Source of the DNA: Hyperoodon ampullatus
Taxonomy: Eukaryota; Chordata; Mammalia; Artiodactyla; Ziphiidae
NCBI GenBank assembly: GCA_949752795.1
Contig: OX457070.1
Span: 38,593,185-38,657,184 of the forward strand
Direction: 5' to 3'
Length of the DNA stretch: 64,000 nt
This document shows positions 21,400 through 32,989 of the stretch, piece after piece; positions within the stretch are counted from its first letter, which is position 1, and each line of letters opens with the position of its first letter. Under the pieces are notes generated by a model that worked only from the letters and a program-made list of their open reading frames with translations, was not told the origin of the DNA and did no database searches. A program made the translations under genes and the position numbers.

Positions 21400-21960
21400 G
21401 TTTCTGTCCTCTATGGCGCCATCATTTATTCAGGAGGTAGAAGCAGAAGACGGGGACTTGCATTTGCTTGATACTCAATTATACATTAGTGTACATCACT
21501 TGGCAATCTGTTCATATCAATTTAATTGGATTTTAATATTGCCTCTGATCTTGTTGTCCAATTAACAGTACTGGCTGGCAATAAAGCAGAACCACACACT
21601 ATGTAACACCTTTGATCCCTGCCATATGGAGCTCTTCCATTGATTACCACATTTTCAAAAAATTTCACTCTCTCAATATGGGCTGTGATAAATGGGAGAA
21701 AAAGCACATCCCTGATGTGATAAAAATTTCACTTCAACTCGCAACTTCATTTATTTTGTTGACATTCGGCTCTGATTAAGAACAATAAAAAAATCATGCC
21801 CTGAATATCATATGCAAATACAACCCTGGGCATGAATCTAATCATGCCATGGGAGCATTACCATGACTAGCCTGGCATCGGCTCAATTTTTTTTAAAGTG
21901 ACAGCATACACTTCTGGGCTCACTGTGCAAAGTAGTCACCACCGCTATGTCATTTAATAA
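21400..21960. promoter_or_regulatory. Candidate conserved non-coding element B (strongest)
   Basis: The 560 bp starting at 'ctatggcgccatcatttattcagg' are dense in AT-rich transcription-factor motifs: 'tcaattatacattag', 'caatttaattggattttaatatt', 'tccaattaacag', 'gctgtgataaatggg', 'ctgattaagaacaataaa'. There is an exact POU octamer ATGCAAAT at 21812-21819, and 'tctaatcatgcc' follows. There is no microsatellite, repeat or ORF. This texture is typical of deeply conserved enhancers; the target gene is not in the window. Confidence 0.42.
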
Positions 21961-22480
21961 ACATCTGATGTTTTGGTTCCCACCAAGGCATGGAGAAAGT
22001 ATCTGAATTTCTGCCTGTTATTACGAGGCCTCTGTGTTCAGGTGATGCCTGGCATTGACCTCCCCTGTGCCCATTCCTTTGCTCCCTGCTCCCGGAGATC
22101 CAGGCGGCTGGGATCTGGGATAGGGGTGAGGTTCTTGGGTGACCCCCTCAGGCTTCCACCTCTTCTTGGGGGCACCTCTCAGGATGGGTAGAGGCATGCA
22201 GCTTTGGTTTGGAAGGGGCTGCAGTGCCAAGGACAGGACCTGCCTGCTCTTAGGAAGCTTGTGAATGCCTGTGTGCGCCAGCTTCCTGTTTGCCTCTTGG
22301 AGGTATGCAAGCAATTACGGCTTAATGCCCTGGAGACACTCCCAAATGACAGGATTAACCCCCAAGGGAAACAGGCTTCTGTTGTGAAGGATTACATCCA
22401 CGTTCTAAAAGGCCCTTCCACAGCGCTGAGGAACCGCTGATCCTTTTCATGCCTCCACAAGAAGGTTGCCAGTGGCCGGA

Positions 22481-22516
22481 GCTGGGAAAGGCCGGAGAGC
22501 TGGGAAAGGCCGGAGA
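22481..22516. repeat. 18-bp perfect tandem duplication
   Basis: GCTGGGAAAGGCCGGAGA occurs twice back to back (22481-22498 and 22499-22516) with no mismatch. A partial third unit, 'ggccgga', precedes it. Confidence 0.95.
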
Positions 22517-22849
22517 GACCCCTGTCTGATTGTGGGCTCTGCCCTCACACCATTTTCTCCTTGTCCTTCTCTGGGAGAGACTCCTGGATCATCTCTGTGC
22601 CTGTGCTGCTGGGTGTGACCCAGCTGGTACTGGGGCGTTTGACTCCCAGCTTTAAAGCAGGGCCGCCACCCCAGCACTCACGGGGATGTGGGATAGAAAG
22701 GGGGTGGATAAAGGTGGCCATGCCCAGTGGCAGTGGCAGCCGGGACTCACCCGGAACCCTGGCAACTTTGGAATGCGGGAGGGTGCCAAGGCTGTCGGTT
22801 ACATATGTCATAAATTATTTCTTGACCATTAGCAGTGTTTCTGCCTCAT

Positions 22850-23060
22850 AACTGTTCTTCAGGCATATTAAATCAGCGAGAAGGAAGAGCATGCTAGGAC
22901 ATCTGGGGCTGCCAGATAATTCAGTTAATTTCTATTCCCTTGAACCTGGAGGTGTTAATTTGGAAGCACAACAGAAGAGTCTGAAGAATGCTAATACGTC
23001 ATTTGAATGATTAATGCAATCAGGGGGATTGGGGGGACCTCTGTTTACTCTTTAATTTTG
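22850..23060. promoter_or_regulatory. Candidate conserved non-coding element C
   Basis: 'gccagataattcagttaatttctattcc', 'gtgttaatttggaagcac', 'gctaatacgtcatttgaatgattaatgcaatcagggggatt' are motif-rich (TAATT, CGTCA, GATTAATG). Weaker than element B. Confidence 0.28.
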
Positions 23061-24317
23061 ACATGGCACAGCAAGGAGGAGAGTGGCTGATTTTCCAAAG
23101 TTAAGGGCGGGTTGGTTTCATTTCAGCCACATGGCCTCCGCTGGGGTTTGGGGAGCTGGGGTGACTCAGAAGGGCTGTGTCCGACGATGGGGGCCAGTTT
23201 TGTTCGTATAATGGATACCGCCAGGAAAACAGATGAAATTGTTTGTGATCTGATGAGCCCTGTCCTCTTGGGTGAAGAAGCTCCCAGAAGCTGCTGGGAA
23301 CAGCAAACAGAAGAAGAAAAAAGAAAGAAAGGAAAAGAGAGAGCCTGGAAAAACATAGCTGAAAATAGGTGATAGCCTTATAATGTACATGTATTTTTAT
23401 CTGACATTTCCAAATTGAGTGGCTTTCTTTAAAAGAAGGAAAATATTTCCAAATTTATTTAAATGGAACCTTATTAGGGAAAGCTTAGGACTGAGCAACT
23501 ATTTAAAAATATATCTTGAGGAGAGACGCAAAGGAAGACCTTTAATTCTTAGCAGACTGTAGGCATTTTAAAGAAGCCTTGTGTCTATTTATTGTGCTGC
23601 CTCTGATTAGAGGCAGTTTATGACTGTGATAACAGGAAATTTCAAAGGGCACTTTCCCCCCACCAGCCAGACACTGTAATATCTCCTTTTTAAAACAAAG
23701 AAGGTATTGTGAGAGTGAAAGGGATTTGGCCCCAAGCACTAAACAAATTTTAGAGAGCAGAAAAAACCCTGTAATTATGTTAATAGTAAATTAATGTTTT
23801 GCAATTTACCCATATCACCTCAGAATAGGTGTTGTTCAAAGTACCTATTGGAACTATTCGGCAGACACACTGGAGAAGGGGAGAAGTCAAAATGTTTAGT
23901 TTCTTATAAAGCCTTGTGTTTAATTTACAAATGGAGCTTCCCAGTGCTAGAAATACCTGTTTTCCTGGGGTGCCACCCAGACACTGCTTCAAGAAGCTGG
24001 AATGCAGGGCCACCTTCCTGGGAGTCTCTTGTGGTTTAGAGTTTCCTTGTTTGTTAATGAGTGGGGTGGACAGTAGCAGATGGGCAGAGATGGAAAGGAC
24101 CTTTCCATCTCAGAATTCTTTGGCTCAGGGACTAGCCCAGACTTCCTGAGTCTATAATACCATGAATGTTTCCTCCCAGTGACCACTGCCTTTGGCTTTT
24201 AGCCTTAGATGACCCATGGGTCTCAGTTTAAATAGGGCCCTGAGTTGAATAGACCTCCATTTTGATGTTCATGGAATCAGTTCATAGGAACTGCTCTGTG
24301 CAAGTCAAACACATAGA

Positions 24318-24530
24318 TTAATAAACATTTACTGAGGAACTATATATGCCAGCAAATGTGCTGAGCCCTTTCTGGAACATAAGATTTTTCTCAGTTAATT
24401 CTCAAAACAACCCTGAGAGGTAGGATTTATTACCCATATTTTACTGTTGAGGAAATTAACGCTAAGTAACTTGCCTAAGGCCCCAGCTGAGGGAGTTGGA
24501 GGCCTGGTTTCTGACCAGGCTGTTCTAGGC
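24318..24530 (-). mobile_element. MIR SINE, antisense
   Basis: 'tgtgctgagccctttctggaacataag', 'tctcaaaacaaccctgagaggtaggatttattacccatattttactgttgaggaaatt', 'aagtaacttgcctaaggcc' is the MIR core read backwards. It marks the right end of the repeat-poor block. Confidence 0.85.
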
Positions 24531-25329
24531 ACAGTTGTGAAGTGGACCAGGGCCCTTGGTACCCTAGGCATCCTCTCCCTCAGTGATGTTTCCTCTTTCC
24601 TTCAGGCATCCAGTATATGTATTATGCTCTCTATTTTCACCAAAACCTACTTTTAAGATCTTATATTAGTCATATATTCTTTAGTATGAATTTAAACCCC
24701 AGTCAGAAAAGGTGCTAGGCTTTTTTTTTAAACACATGATTTTTCTTGATTTATTCTCAAGGGATCTCAGTATTTAAAATTTTATAGCTATTTAATAATA
24801 GAACAAAATATTCTACCTGCCTTAGTAGCTGAGGCATTAACGAGTAGGAACAATTAGGGTAGATTTGCTTTAACCTTTCAAGTAAAAGTAAATGTTGGCT
24901 TTTTCTGCCATACACCAGCTAGAAGCACTCTAGAAACCAACATTTCTGATAAGCCTTACTATGGTCAATGGAAATTGTTTTAAACAAAGCACCAGACTAG
25001 GAGGGAGGAAGCCTGGATTTCAATCCTGTGTCACTAAAGTGTGTTTTGGGCACACAGGACTGGAAGTTAACAGGGTTGGATCATAGCAGTGCTCTCTCTA
25101 CACCTCCTCATCCATAACAGACATTATTAATTAATCTTGGGGCTGTATCTGATCAAGTCTGAATGCTGTTTGGAATCTATCTCTACTGATCCTCCAAGCA
25201 GCATTATTTATCGTTTGCAGTTGGCACTGAAGATGAAACCTATTGCCACCCAAGGGCTAGATGGTATCCAACGTTTCTTCCAGTTAAAAATTCTGTTAGA
25301 TCTTCAATGTAGGAATGTAAACTAGGTCC
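24531..25329. other. Unique non-coding DNA
   Basis: No repeat or gene recognised. The region is AT-rich with short frames only. Confidence 0.45.
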
Positions 25330-25460
25330 GTGGTTCCCAAACCTGTCTGAGCATAAGCACTGGAAGCTTCGTAAATACACCTCTTCAGTCATGTTCTCTA
25401 GGAGAGAAGTTTGAGAATCTATATTTTTCTAAAGCTCCTCCAGTGATTGTGATGTAGCCA
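25330..25460 (+). mobile_element. MER5-like hAT-Charlie fragment
   Basis: The left end 'gtggttcccaaacctgtctgagcataagcac' and right part 'gagaagtttgagaatctatatttttctaaagctcctccagtgattgtgatg' match the MER5/Charlie end and middle pattern. The closing inverted end is missing or decayed. Confidence 0.65.
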
Positions 25461-25586
25461 ATCTATGGCATTTGGGCACTGCCACTTTAGATTATGCGAT
25501 TCAGAGTTTTGTTTATCTTAATAATGAGAATTTTCAAGTTGAAATCATTGGCGGTTCTAGCAGAGCCTCAAAAAAAAATTTTTTTT

Positions 25587-25781
25587 TTTGCGTTACACGG
25601 GCCTCTCACTGTTGTGGCCTCTTCCGTTGCGGAGCACAGGCTCCGGACGCACAGGCTCAGCGGCCATGGCTCACAGGCCCAGCCGCTCCACGGCATGTGG
25701 GATCCTCCCGGACCGGGGCACGAACCCATGTCCCCTGCATCGGCAGACGGACTCTCAACCACTGCGCCACCAGGGAAGCCC
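25587..25781 (-). mobile_element. CHR-type SINE, short form
   Basis: Poly-T, GCGTTACACGGGCC..., then GGGAAGCCC on the plus strand. The TSD 'cctcaaaaaa...ttttt' occurs on both sides (from 25566 and from 25782). The overlapping ORFs, including one of 161 aa, are the usual SINE frames. Confidence 0.94.
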
Positions 25782-25879
25782 CCTCAAAAAATTTTTTTAA
25801 TGAATTTCTACTTGTAAGTTTTGCTCTTTGTCACCAGTCTTCTGAAGAGTACTGTGGAGTATGGCCGTCATCTGGACTT

Positions 25880-26075
25880 GTAGTGTCCGGCTCTGACTGG
25901 GTTCAAGTATTGGACACACAGGCTTATCAGCTGTGTGGCCTTGAACAAGTCATTTAACATAGGCAAGTAATTTAATCTTATCTTCGGTATAACCAACATC
26001 AGAATACCTACCCTGTAGAATTGTTGAGATTCCAAGGTTCTATTATTTTTACTTGATATTATGTATAGCAGTCGT
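25880..26075 (+). mobile_element. MIR SINE
   Basis: 'gtccggctctgactgggttcaagtattgg', 'cagctgtgtggccttgaacaagtcatttaacataggc', 'cctaccctgtagaattgttgagatt' run in MIR sense order, with some decay. Confidence 0.8.
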
Positions 26076-27301
26076 TGAGCACCTACCATGGACCAGGTAG
26101 TATAAAATCAAGTCTAGAGGCAAGAAGAATCAATGGAAACATGGTTTCAGAATGCCTTCTAAACCAGTGTTTTGCTTTTCTTACCACAATCCCTGGGTTA
26201 CACTTAGGCATGTGTATACACAGGCAGCTGAAACAAAAGTTTCTCCAAAAATATTTATCCTTGCTTTGTGTAATGCACTTTACAATTTTCCATTCTATTC
26301 CATTAAACAATACTGACCATGACCCCCCACATTAATGGTGTGGGCCACTCATGGGTCATTACCTGCACTAGACCACTCTCTTCCCCAATTGGCCTCAACA
26401 TGACCATCCACCCTCTGTGTATATACTACTACCAGTGATGGGAAACTCTTTGAAGCCAGGAAAAATCTCTCTCAATTCACTCTAGCTAATATTAATTGAA
26501 CATCGACTATTAACAAATCAATCAACTATTTTCGTACTGCATGTTTTATCTAAAGGCCTGTACACTGATTATTTGGAATGCCCATTGGATTTCCATAGTA
26601 CCCTTAGCTGATCCTTAGCTATTCAGCACCTACTCTGGTACTGTTTTCTATTCCGGACTATGAAGTCTTCAGTCCTATCAAACCTCAGCTGTCCTGTGAC
26701 CCAGTGATGATAAGCTGATAAGCTAATTACAGCCAGGAGGTTCTTGACTGACAGTGACAGGTATTGCCTTGCAATTTAAAGAGTAACCTTTGAAGGCTAA
26801 AATGAAGAATTATCTTTTTAGACAAAGCTAGTAAAGAGAGAATTTTGGTCATGACAGAATTTTGGAACCATTTAAAACTTTCTACCCTTGGGTAGCAGGA
26901 CAAAGAACTTGGAATGAATGTGTACTTGTATGCTGGGCTCAAATTGGACTGGTGTTGTATCCTATCATGCTTCTGAACATACCAAAGTCTAAGGGATGCT
27001 TCCATGAGGTTTTTGTTTTCATTTAGAGGGTAGATGAGACAGTTCACATATGCATTCTAAAGTGTGAGGCATGACCAAGAATAAATTCTTGGATGAGGAC
27101 TGCCTTAGTAGTAACTACATAATTCATGTTTGAGGCAATGACAATGCACTTATGTAGGGGAAGCACCTTGTCTGAAACTCAGATTTGTGTCAGGTTAATA
27201 TCAGGGTTGGATTTCTTCATATTGATTAATAAACTGATTGTTAATTAAATTAGCTGTATTGCCAATGAAGCAGTGATCCAAAAGAATTTCTGATTTAAAA
27301 G
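26076..27301. other. Unique AT-rich non-coding DNA
   Basis: A short L2/MIR-like string 'gagcacctaccatggaccaggtag' opens the stretch. After that nothing is recognised. The frames at 26075-26335 (+) and 26727-27047 (-) are short, without known domains. Confidence 0.45.
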
Positions 27302-27313
27302 AGATCAAATATT

Positions 27314-27412
27314 CATATATACACTAATATGTATAAAATGGATAACTAATAAGAACCTGCTGTATAAAAAAATAAATGAAATAAAATTCAAAAAAATAAA
27401 TAAAAATAAAAA
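27314..27412 (+). mobile_element. Short L1 3'-UTR insertion with early A-rich tail
   Basis: A perfect 12-bp TSD, AGATCAAATATT, brackets it (27302-27313 and 27413-27424). The body 'atacactaatatgtataaaatggataactaataagaacctgctgtat' matches the L1 3' UTR seen near 2080-2120. It then goes directly into an A-rich tail instead of continuing 'agcacagggaact'. Confidence 0.85.
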
Positions 27413-27784
27413 AGATCAAATATTGGTTTGCTGATTTGATTTGAAAGACACATGGATGTCTCCTTGTTAAGCCATAGGGAGGTTTATAATGCCCTCTTCC
27501 TGGGGGTAGGGTGTATTGGTCACAAGATTAACTCTTTAAATCTGCAGTGATATTGCAGAGAATAAGTGCGGGGGTAGAGGAAAAGCACATACATTCATAC
27601 AAAGTACGAAAGGGGAATGGCAGAGAGGGAAGAAGCAAGGGGGGGTTGGGGAGAGAGAGAGGGAAAGTTATAAATGATTCCTTGAGAGACATGGAATGAT
27701 GGAACCTAGGGGTTAACTAGGCTGAACACCAACAAGTGTGTACCATTACATAGTATATTTAAGTAGGAAGCTGGTAATGATAAA

Positions 27785-27935
27785 AAGGGTTCTGGTTTAA
27801 GGATCAGCCAGTTGAGTGACCTTAAGCCAGTTAATTGACCTCTTTGAACCAGTTTCCTCATTTAGAAAGTAGAAGGGTTAGATGACAGTATTTCTCTTTA
27901 AGGCCTTTCTGCCACTTGAAGATGCTGTTATTCTA
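27785..27935 (+). mobile_element. MIR SINE fragment
   Basis: 'ttctggtttaaggatcagcc', 'gagtgaccttaagccagttaattgacctctttgaaccagtttcctcatttagaaagtagaagg' is the MIR core in sense. Confidence 0.7.
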
Positions 27936-29049
27936 GGGATTTATGCAAGTTACACATCAGTGAAACATTACAATGGCTTCTAAGCAATGCCTTCTAAATT
28001 CATAAATTTATCCATTCAACAAATATTGTGTAAGGGCCCAATAGCACTTTAGCTCCTCTACAAAGTCACAAAAGTTTCTCAGCTGTGCTCACTACTATTT
28101 GGCCTTTACACATTTCTGAGCTCAATCAAAACTCAGGTCATCGCAGGCTAAGGATAGATTCTGTCACAGGAAGGAGGCAGGGTAGTTTCAGGATTTGATG
28201 CCAAGCCTACTTCAGGCTATAGACTACAGACATCCTGCTTCCTTTTTCTTCAGAGGAGCAGTAGCCAGAAAGGATCTTCCTGCTGGCTTCCATGGGGCAG
28301 CTGTTGACTGATGGGTGTGAGGGGAAGAGAGGGAGGAAGGGAGAGGCAGGTCAACCTTCTCAGGGGCCAACCAGCCACGTACATCAAAAGCAAACGATGA
28401 CATCGGTAAACCCTGGTCGTACCAATATAGGGAAATGAGATTCTTATGTAGTTCGGAACTCATCCTTTGGGGTCAGTAGGTCAGAGAGAAAGGAAGAAGA
28501 ACTCGGGGGGGAACCAATTATAAGACATAAAATAATATGGATCTGAATTGGAGAAAATGCTGGAAAAATAAATGAGAAAATGAAATGTGAAATTCTTAAC
28601 CAAAAACAGAAAGAAGATCATGTGAGGCCAGCTGAGCTCACAGTCTTTCTCATTGATTGTGCCTGTATATTTTAGGATACTGCTTGCAGCCTGTTGCCTT
28701 GGTATTTATTTTTTCCATTGTCTAATTTTACCCCCTAGCCAGTACTACAAAAACTTACCAACTTTTTTAGAACTAACGAATAGTAGGATGAAATATGTAA
28801 TAAATATTGTCACACTGATGTAATATAAAATTAAGAAATATATACATGAAAGGGTTGTTTTAATTATCACCTTAGTGACAAGCAGGCATAAGAATAAGTT
28901 TGAATTTCTTAAAAGCTGGATCCTTTGTCTGTTAGGGCAAAAGTTATAGATAATTCAAGGTCATGTGATTTATTTAATTAAAAAAATTTTAATATAATGT
29001 ACGAGAAGAATTACATATACAGAAAAGTACACAGTTGTGTAAAGCTTAA
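27936..29049. other. Unique AT-rich non-coding DNA
   Basis: Apart from an L2-like string near 28000-28040 ('atttatccattcaacaaatattgtgta') nothing is recognised. No gene. Confidence 0.45.
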
Positions 29050-30166
29050 TTATTTTTTAAAAAATAGACTTTACTTTTTAGAACAGTTTTAGATTTTCAG
29101 GAAAATTGGGAAGATAGTACAGAGAGTTCTATATTCCACACCTAGTTTCCCCTATTATTAACATCTTATATTAATATGGTACATTTGTTATAATAATTGA
29201 GCCAATATTGATATATTATTATTAACTAAAGTCTATACTTTATTCATACTTTCTTACTTTTAAATCATGTTCTTTTTATGTTCTAGGGTCTCACTCAGGA
29301 CACCACCATACATTTAGTTGTCATGTCTCCTTAGGCTCATCTTATATGTGACAGGTTCTCAGACCTTTCTTGTTTTGAATGACCTGGACAGCTTTGGTCA
29401 GGTGTGTTGGATATCCCTCAATAAGAATTTGTCTGATGTTTTTCTCATAATTAGACTGGGGTTATTATAGGTTTCTGGAAAGAACATCACAGAGGTAAAT
29501 TCCCATTTTCATCACATCACCTCACATCATGTCAAGGGTACATACTATCAACATGATTTACCATTGTTGATATTGACCAAGATCACCTGGTTGAAGTAAT
29601 ATTTGTCTAATTTCTCCACTGTAAAGTTATTCTCCACCTTTTTCCATACTGTACTCTTTGGAAGGAAGTCACTATGTGAAGCCTGTACTTAAGGGATAAG
29701 GAGCTATGCTCTACCTGCTTGAGGTGGGGAGTACTTATAAATAATTGGGAATTCTTTTGCATAGGAGATTTATATATTATCTCCAGTTTATTTGTTTATA
29801 TTAGTACATACTCATTTATTTTCTACTTCAGTTTATAGTCCAATACTATTTTATTTTGTTGTTCAAATTATTCTAGCTTTGGCCATTGGGAACTCTTTTA
29901 GTTGGCTCCTATGTTCCTATCACATGCCTTCAGCATTTTAAGTTGTCCCCTCTACCCCAGCACTTCCCTACTTTTTGACACTGCAAGATACTCCAGGCTC
30001 ATCTTGTGTATTTCCTGCCCCATTCTTGGAATTGAGCTTTCCTCCAAGGACCTCTGTTTCCTTTTATTGGAGAATGGTATTAGAAACCAAGATATGGATT
30101 GTAGGTGTGTTCATTGCTACTGTAGTAGTGTTTATTCTAGGCTCTCTTGGCTGGCAGGGGAAGGAA

Positions 30167-30188
30167 ATATATATATGTATACAAATCC

Positions 30189-30222
<34 letters not shown>

Positions 30223-30240
30223 ATACATATATCTATAAAT
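30167..30240. repeat. TA/TACA microsatellite
   Basis: 'atatatatatgtatac' followed by about 12 TA units (30189-30212) and 'acacacatacatacatatat'. It lies inside the old L1 3' region. Confidence 0.9.
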
Positions 30241-31520
30241 ATTTCTAAGTGTAACCATCTATTGATATATCAGTATTAGGCTAAACATAAGTTTATATTG
30301 ATATCTGCAACTCTAATTCATTGCCACATGGATCATTCTAGCATTCTTTTGCTTATCTGTTAAATACCCACTCCAACAGTGAGAAACCTGACTCCTACCA
30401 TTTGCCATCCCTTTACTTAATTGTTCAATTCCAGTATACATTACAGTTGTATCAGAATTATTAACCTGTATTCCTGTGGAATGCAACAGTGTCAACTATA
30501 GCACAGTGCTTATATGCAGTTCCTTTTTACCTTTAGTCTTAAAAACTCCACTCATTTCCAGAGTTACTTGGGTCAGAACCCTTTCTTTCTACCTCCTTCA
30601 GTGACATTGTTTCATGAATTGGTGATGCAGTTAGTTTCTTTTGTCTATATTCCATTGTCTGTATTCCATCTTTGTGATCACCTGACATCCTATATGATTT
30701 TGAAAATTTTAGATACATTAAAGTTCACACTTTGTGCTGTAAAAGTCTACACATTTTGACAAATGTCATGTATCCACTGCTACAGTATTACACAGTAAGA
30801 TTCACAGCCCTAAAAAATGCCCTGTGCTTCCCCTATTTAGCCTGCTTCTCTTCCCCTGAACTCCTCACAACCACTGATCATTTTACTGTCTCTACAGATT
30901 TGCCTTTTCCAGAATGTCATCTATTTGGAATCATACAGTATGTAGCCTTTTCAGACTGGCTTCTTACACTTAGCAATATGCATCCAAGGTTCATTCATGT
31001 CTTTGTGTGGTTTGATGCTCATTTCTTTTTATTGCTAAATAATATTCCATTGTATGGGCGTATCACAATTTATTCATTCACCTATTGAGGACATCTTGGT
31101 TGTTTCCAGTTTGGGGGGATTGTGAATAAAGCTGTTATAAACATTTGAGTACAGGTGTTGGTGTGGGCTTAGGTTTTCAAATCAGTTTGGAAAATATCTA
31201 GGAGCCTCATTGCTGGATTGTATGGTAAGACTATGTTTAGCTTTGTAAGAAACTGCCAAACTGTCTTCAACAGTGGCTGTAACTTTTTGCATTCCCATTA
31301 ATAATGAATGAGAGTTCCTGTTGCTCTGTATCTTTGCTACCATTGGTATTATCAGTTTTTTTAAATTATTTTAATCATTCTAATAAGTGTTTAGTGGTAT
31401 CTTATTGTTGTTTTAAATGTAATTCCCTATTGACATATAATGTTGAGCATCTTTTCATATGCTTATTTTCCATCTGCATTTCTTCTTTGGTGAGGTGTCC
31501 AGATCTTTGGCTCATTTTTT

Positions 31521-31857
31521 TTTTTTTAATTTAATTTTGGCTGTATTGGGTCTTTGTTGCTGCCCGTGGGCTTTTCTCTAGTTGCGGAGAGTGGGGGCTA
31601 CTCTTTGTTGTGGTGCGTGGTCTTATTGTGGTAGCTTCTCTTGTTGTGGAGCACGGGCTTTAGGCACGTGGGCTTCAGTAGTTGTGGCACGTGGGCTCAA
31701 TAGTTGTGGCTCATGGGCTCTAGAGCACAGGCTCAGTAGTTGTGGCGCACGGGCTTAGTTGCTCCGCAGTATGTGGGATCTTCCTGGATCAGGGCTCGAA
31801 CCTGTATCCCCTGCATTGTCAGGCGGATTCTTAACCACTGTGCCAGCAGGGAAGTCC
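31521..31857 (-). mobile_element. CHR-type SINE, long form, first at this target
   Basis: Plus-strand order: poly-T/TAATTTAATTTTGG, 'ctgtattgggtctttgttgctgcccgtgggc', repeated 'agtagttgtggcacgtgggctc' units, 'ggctcgaacctgtatcccctgca', then 'gggaagtcc'. The flanking target TGGCTCATTTTTT is at 31508 and again at 31858. It is more diverged than the short SINE next to it, so it is older. Confidence 0.9.
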
Positions 31858-31869
31858 TGGCTCATTTTT

Positions 31870-32073
31870 TTTTTTTTTTTTGTGGTACGCGGGCCTCTCA
31901 CTGTTGTGGCCTCTCCCACTGCGGAGTACAGGCTCCAGACACGCAGGCTCAGCGGCCATGGCTCATGGGCCCAGCCGCTCCGCGACATGTGGGATCTTCC
32001 CGGACCGGGGCACGAACCCGTGTCCCCTGCATCGGCAGGTGGACTCTCAACCACTGCGCCACCAGGGAAGCCC
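31870..32073 (-). mobile_element. CHR-type SINE, short form, second at the same target
   Basis: Poly-T, TGTGGTACGCGGGCC..., GGGAAGCCC. Its 14-bp TSD, CCTGGCTCATTTTT (31856-31869 and 32074-32087), includes the last bases of the older long SINE and that SINE's own target copy. So the second SINE inserted exactly at the 5' edge of the first. Confidence 0.95.
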
Positions 32074-32989
32074 CCTGGCTCATTTTTAAATTGTATTTTT
32101 TCTTACTGCTGTGTTTTAAGAGTTTTTGTACATTTTGGAAAGCAGTCCTTTATCAGATATGTATTTTGCAGATATTTTCTCCCAGTCTATGGCTTGTGTA
32201 TTGATTCCCTTAATGATGTCTTTCACAAAGCAGAAATTTTAAATTTTAGTAAAGTCCAACTTTTCTTTCATAGACTGTGCTTTTGGTGTTCTATGTAAAA
32301 ACTCATTACCAAACCTGAGAGCACCTAGATTTTCTCCTATGTTTTCTTCTGGAAGTGTTATAGATTTCAGTTTTATATTTAGGTCTATGATCCATTTTGA
32401 GTTAATTTTTGTGAAAGGTATTAATTCTATGTCTGGATTTATTTATTTTTTTATATATGAATGTCCAACTATTCCAGTACCATTAGTTGAAATACTTTCT
32501 CCATTGAATTACCTTTGTTCCTTTCTCAAAGGTCAGTCAGCTAGTTTTGTTTGATTCAGTTCTGGGTTTTCTATTGTGTTCTGTTGGTCTATGTATCTAG
32601 CCTTTTGCCAAAACCGTACTATCTTGATTACTGTAGGTTTATAGTGAATCCTCTACTTTGTTGTTATTCTTCAGTATTGTGTTGGTTCTTCCAGGTCTTT
32701 TGCCTTCCCATATGAAATTTAGATTCATTGTGTCAATAGTATCTACAAAATAGCTTGCTGTGATTTTGTTTGGGATTGTCTTGGGAATAATTGAACCATG
32801 AGCACAGAATACCTGTCCATTAATTTAGATCTACTTTGATTTCTTTTATCAGAATTCTGCATATAAAGTTTGTAATTATTTTGTTAGATATTTGCGTAAG
32901 TATTTCATATTTTTGATGCTGTTGTAATGTTTTTTAAAGTTTTAGATCCCAACTGCTTACTGCTATTATGTAGAAAAGCAATTGAGTTT

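Larger units (their letters stand above)
19880..24317. other. Repeat-poor block, candidate cis-regulatory region
   Basis: Over about 4.4 kb I recognise no SINE, LINE, LTR or DNA transposon, in a window where they otherwise recur every 1-2 kb. The sequence is a mix of AT-rich homeodomain-like motifs (ATTA, TAATTG) and GC-richer patches, without CpG-island density. No long ORF or splice-site-flanked exon stands out. Mammalian DNA with this profile is often conserved non-coding sequence near a developmental gene, but I cannot test conservation here. Confidence 0.5.
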
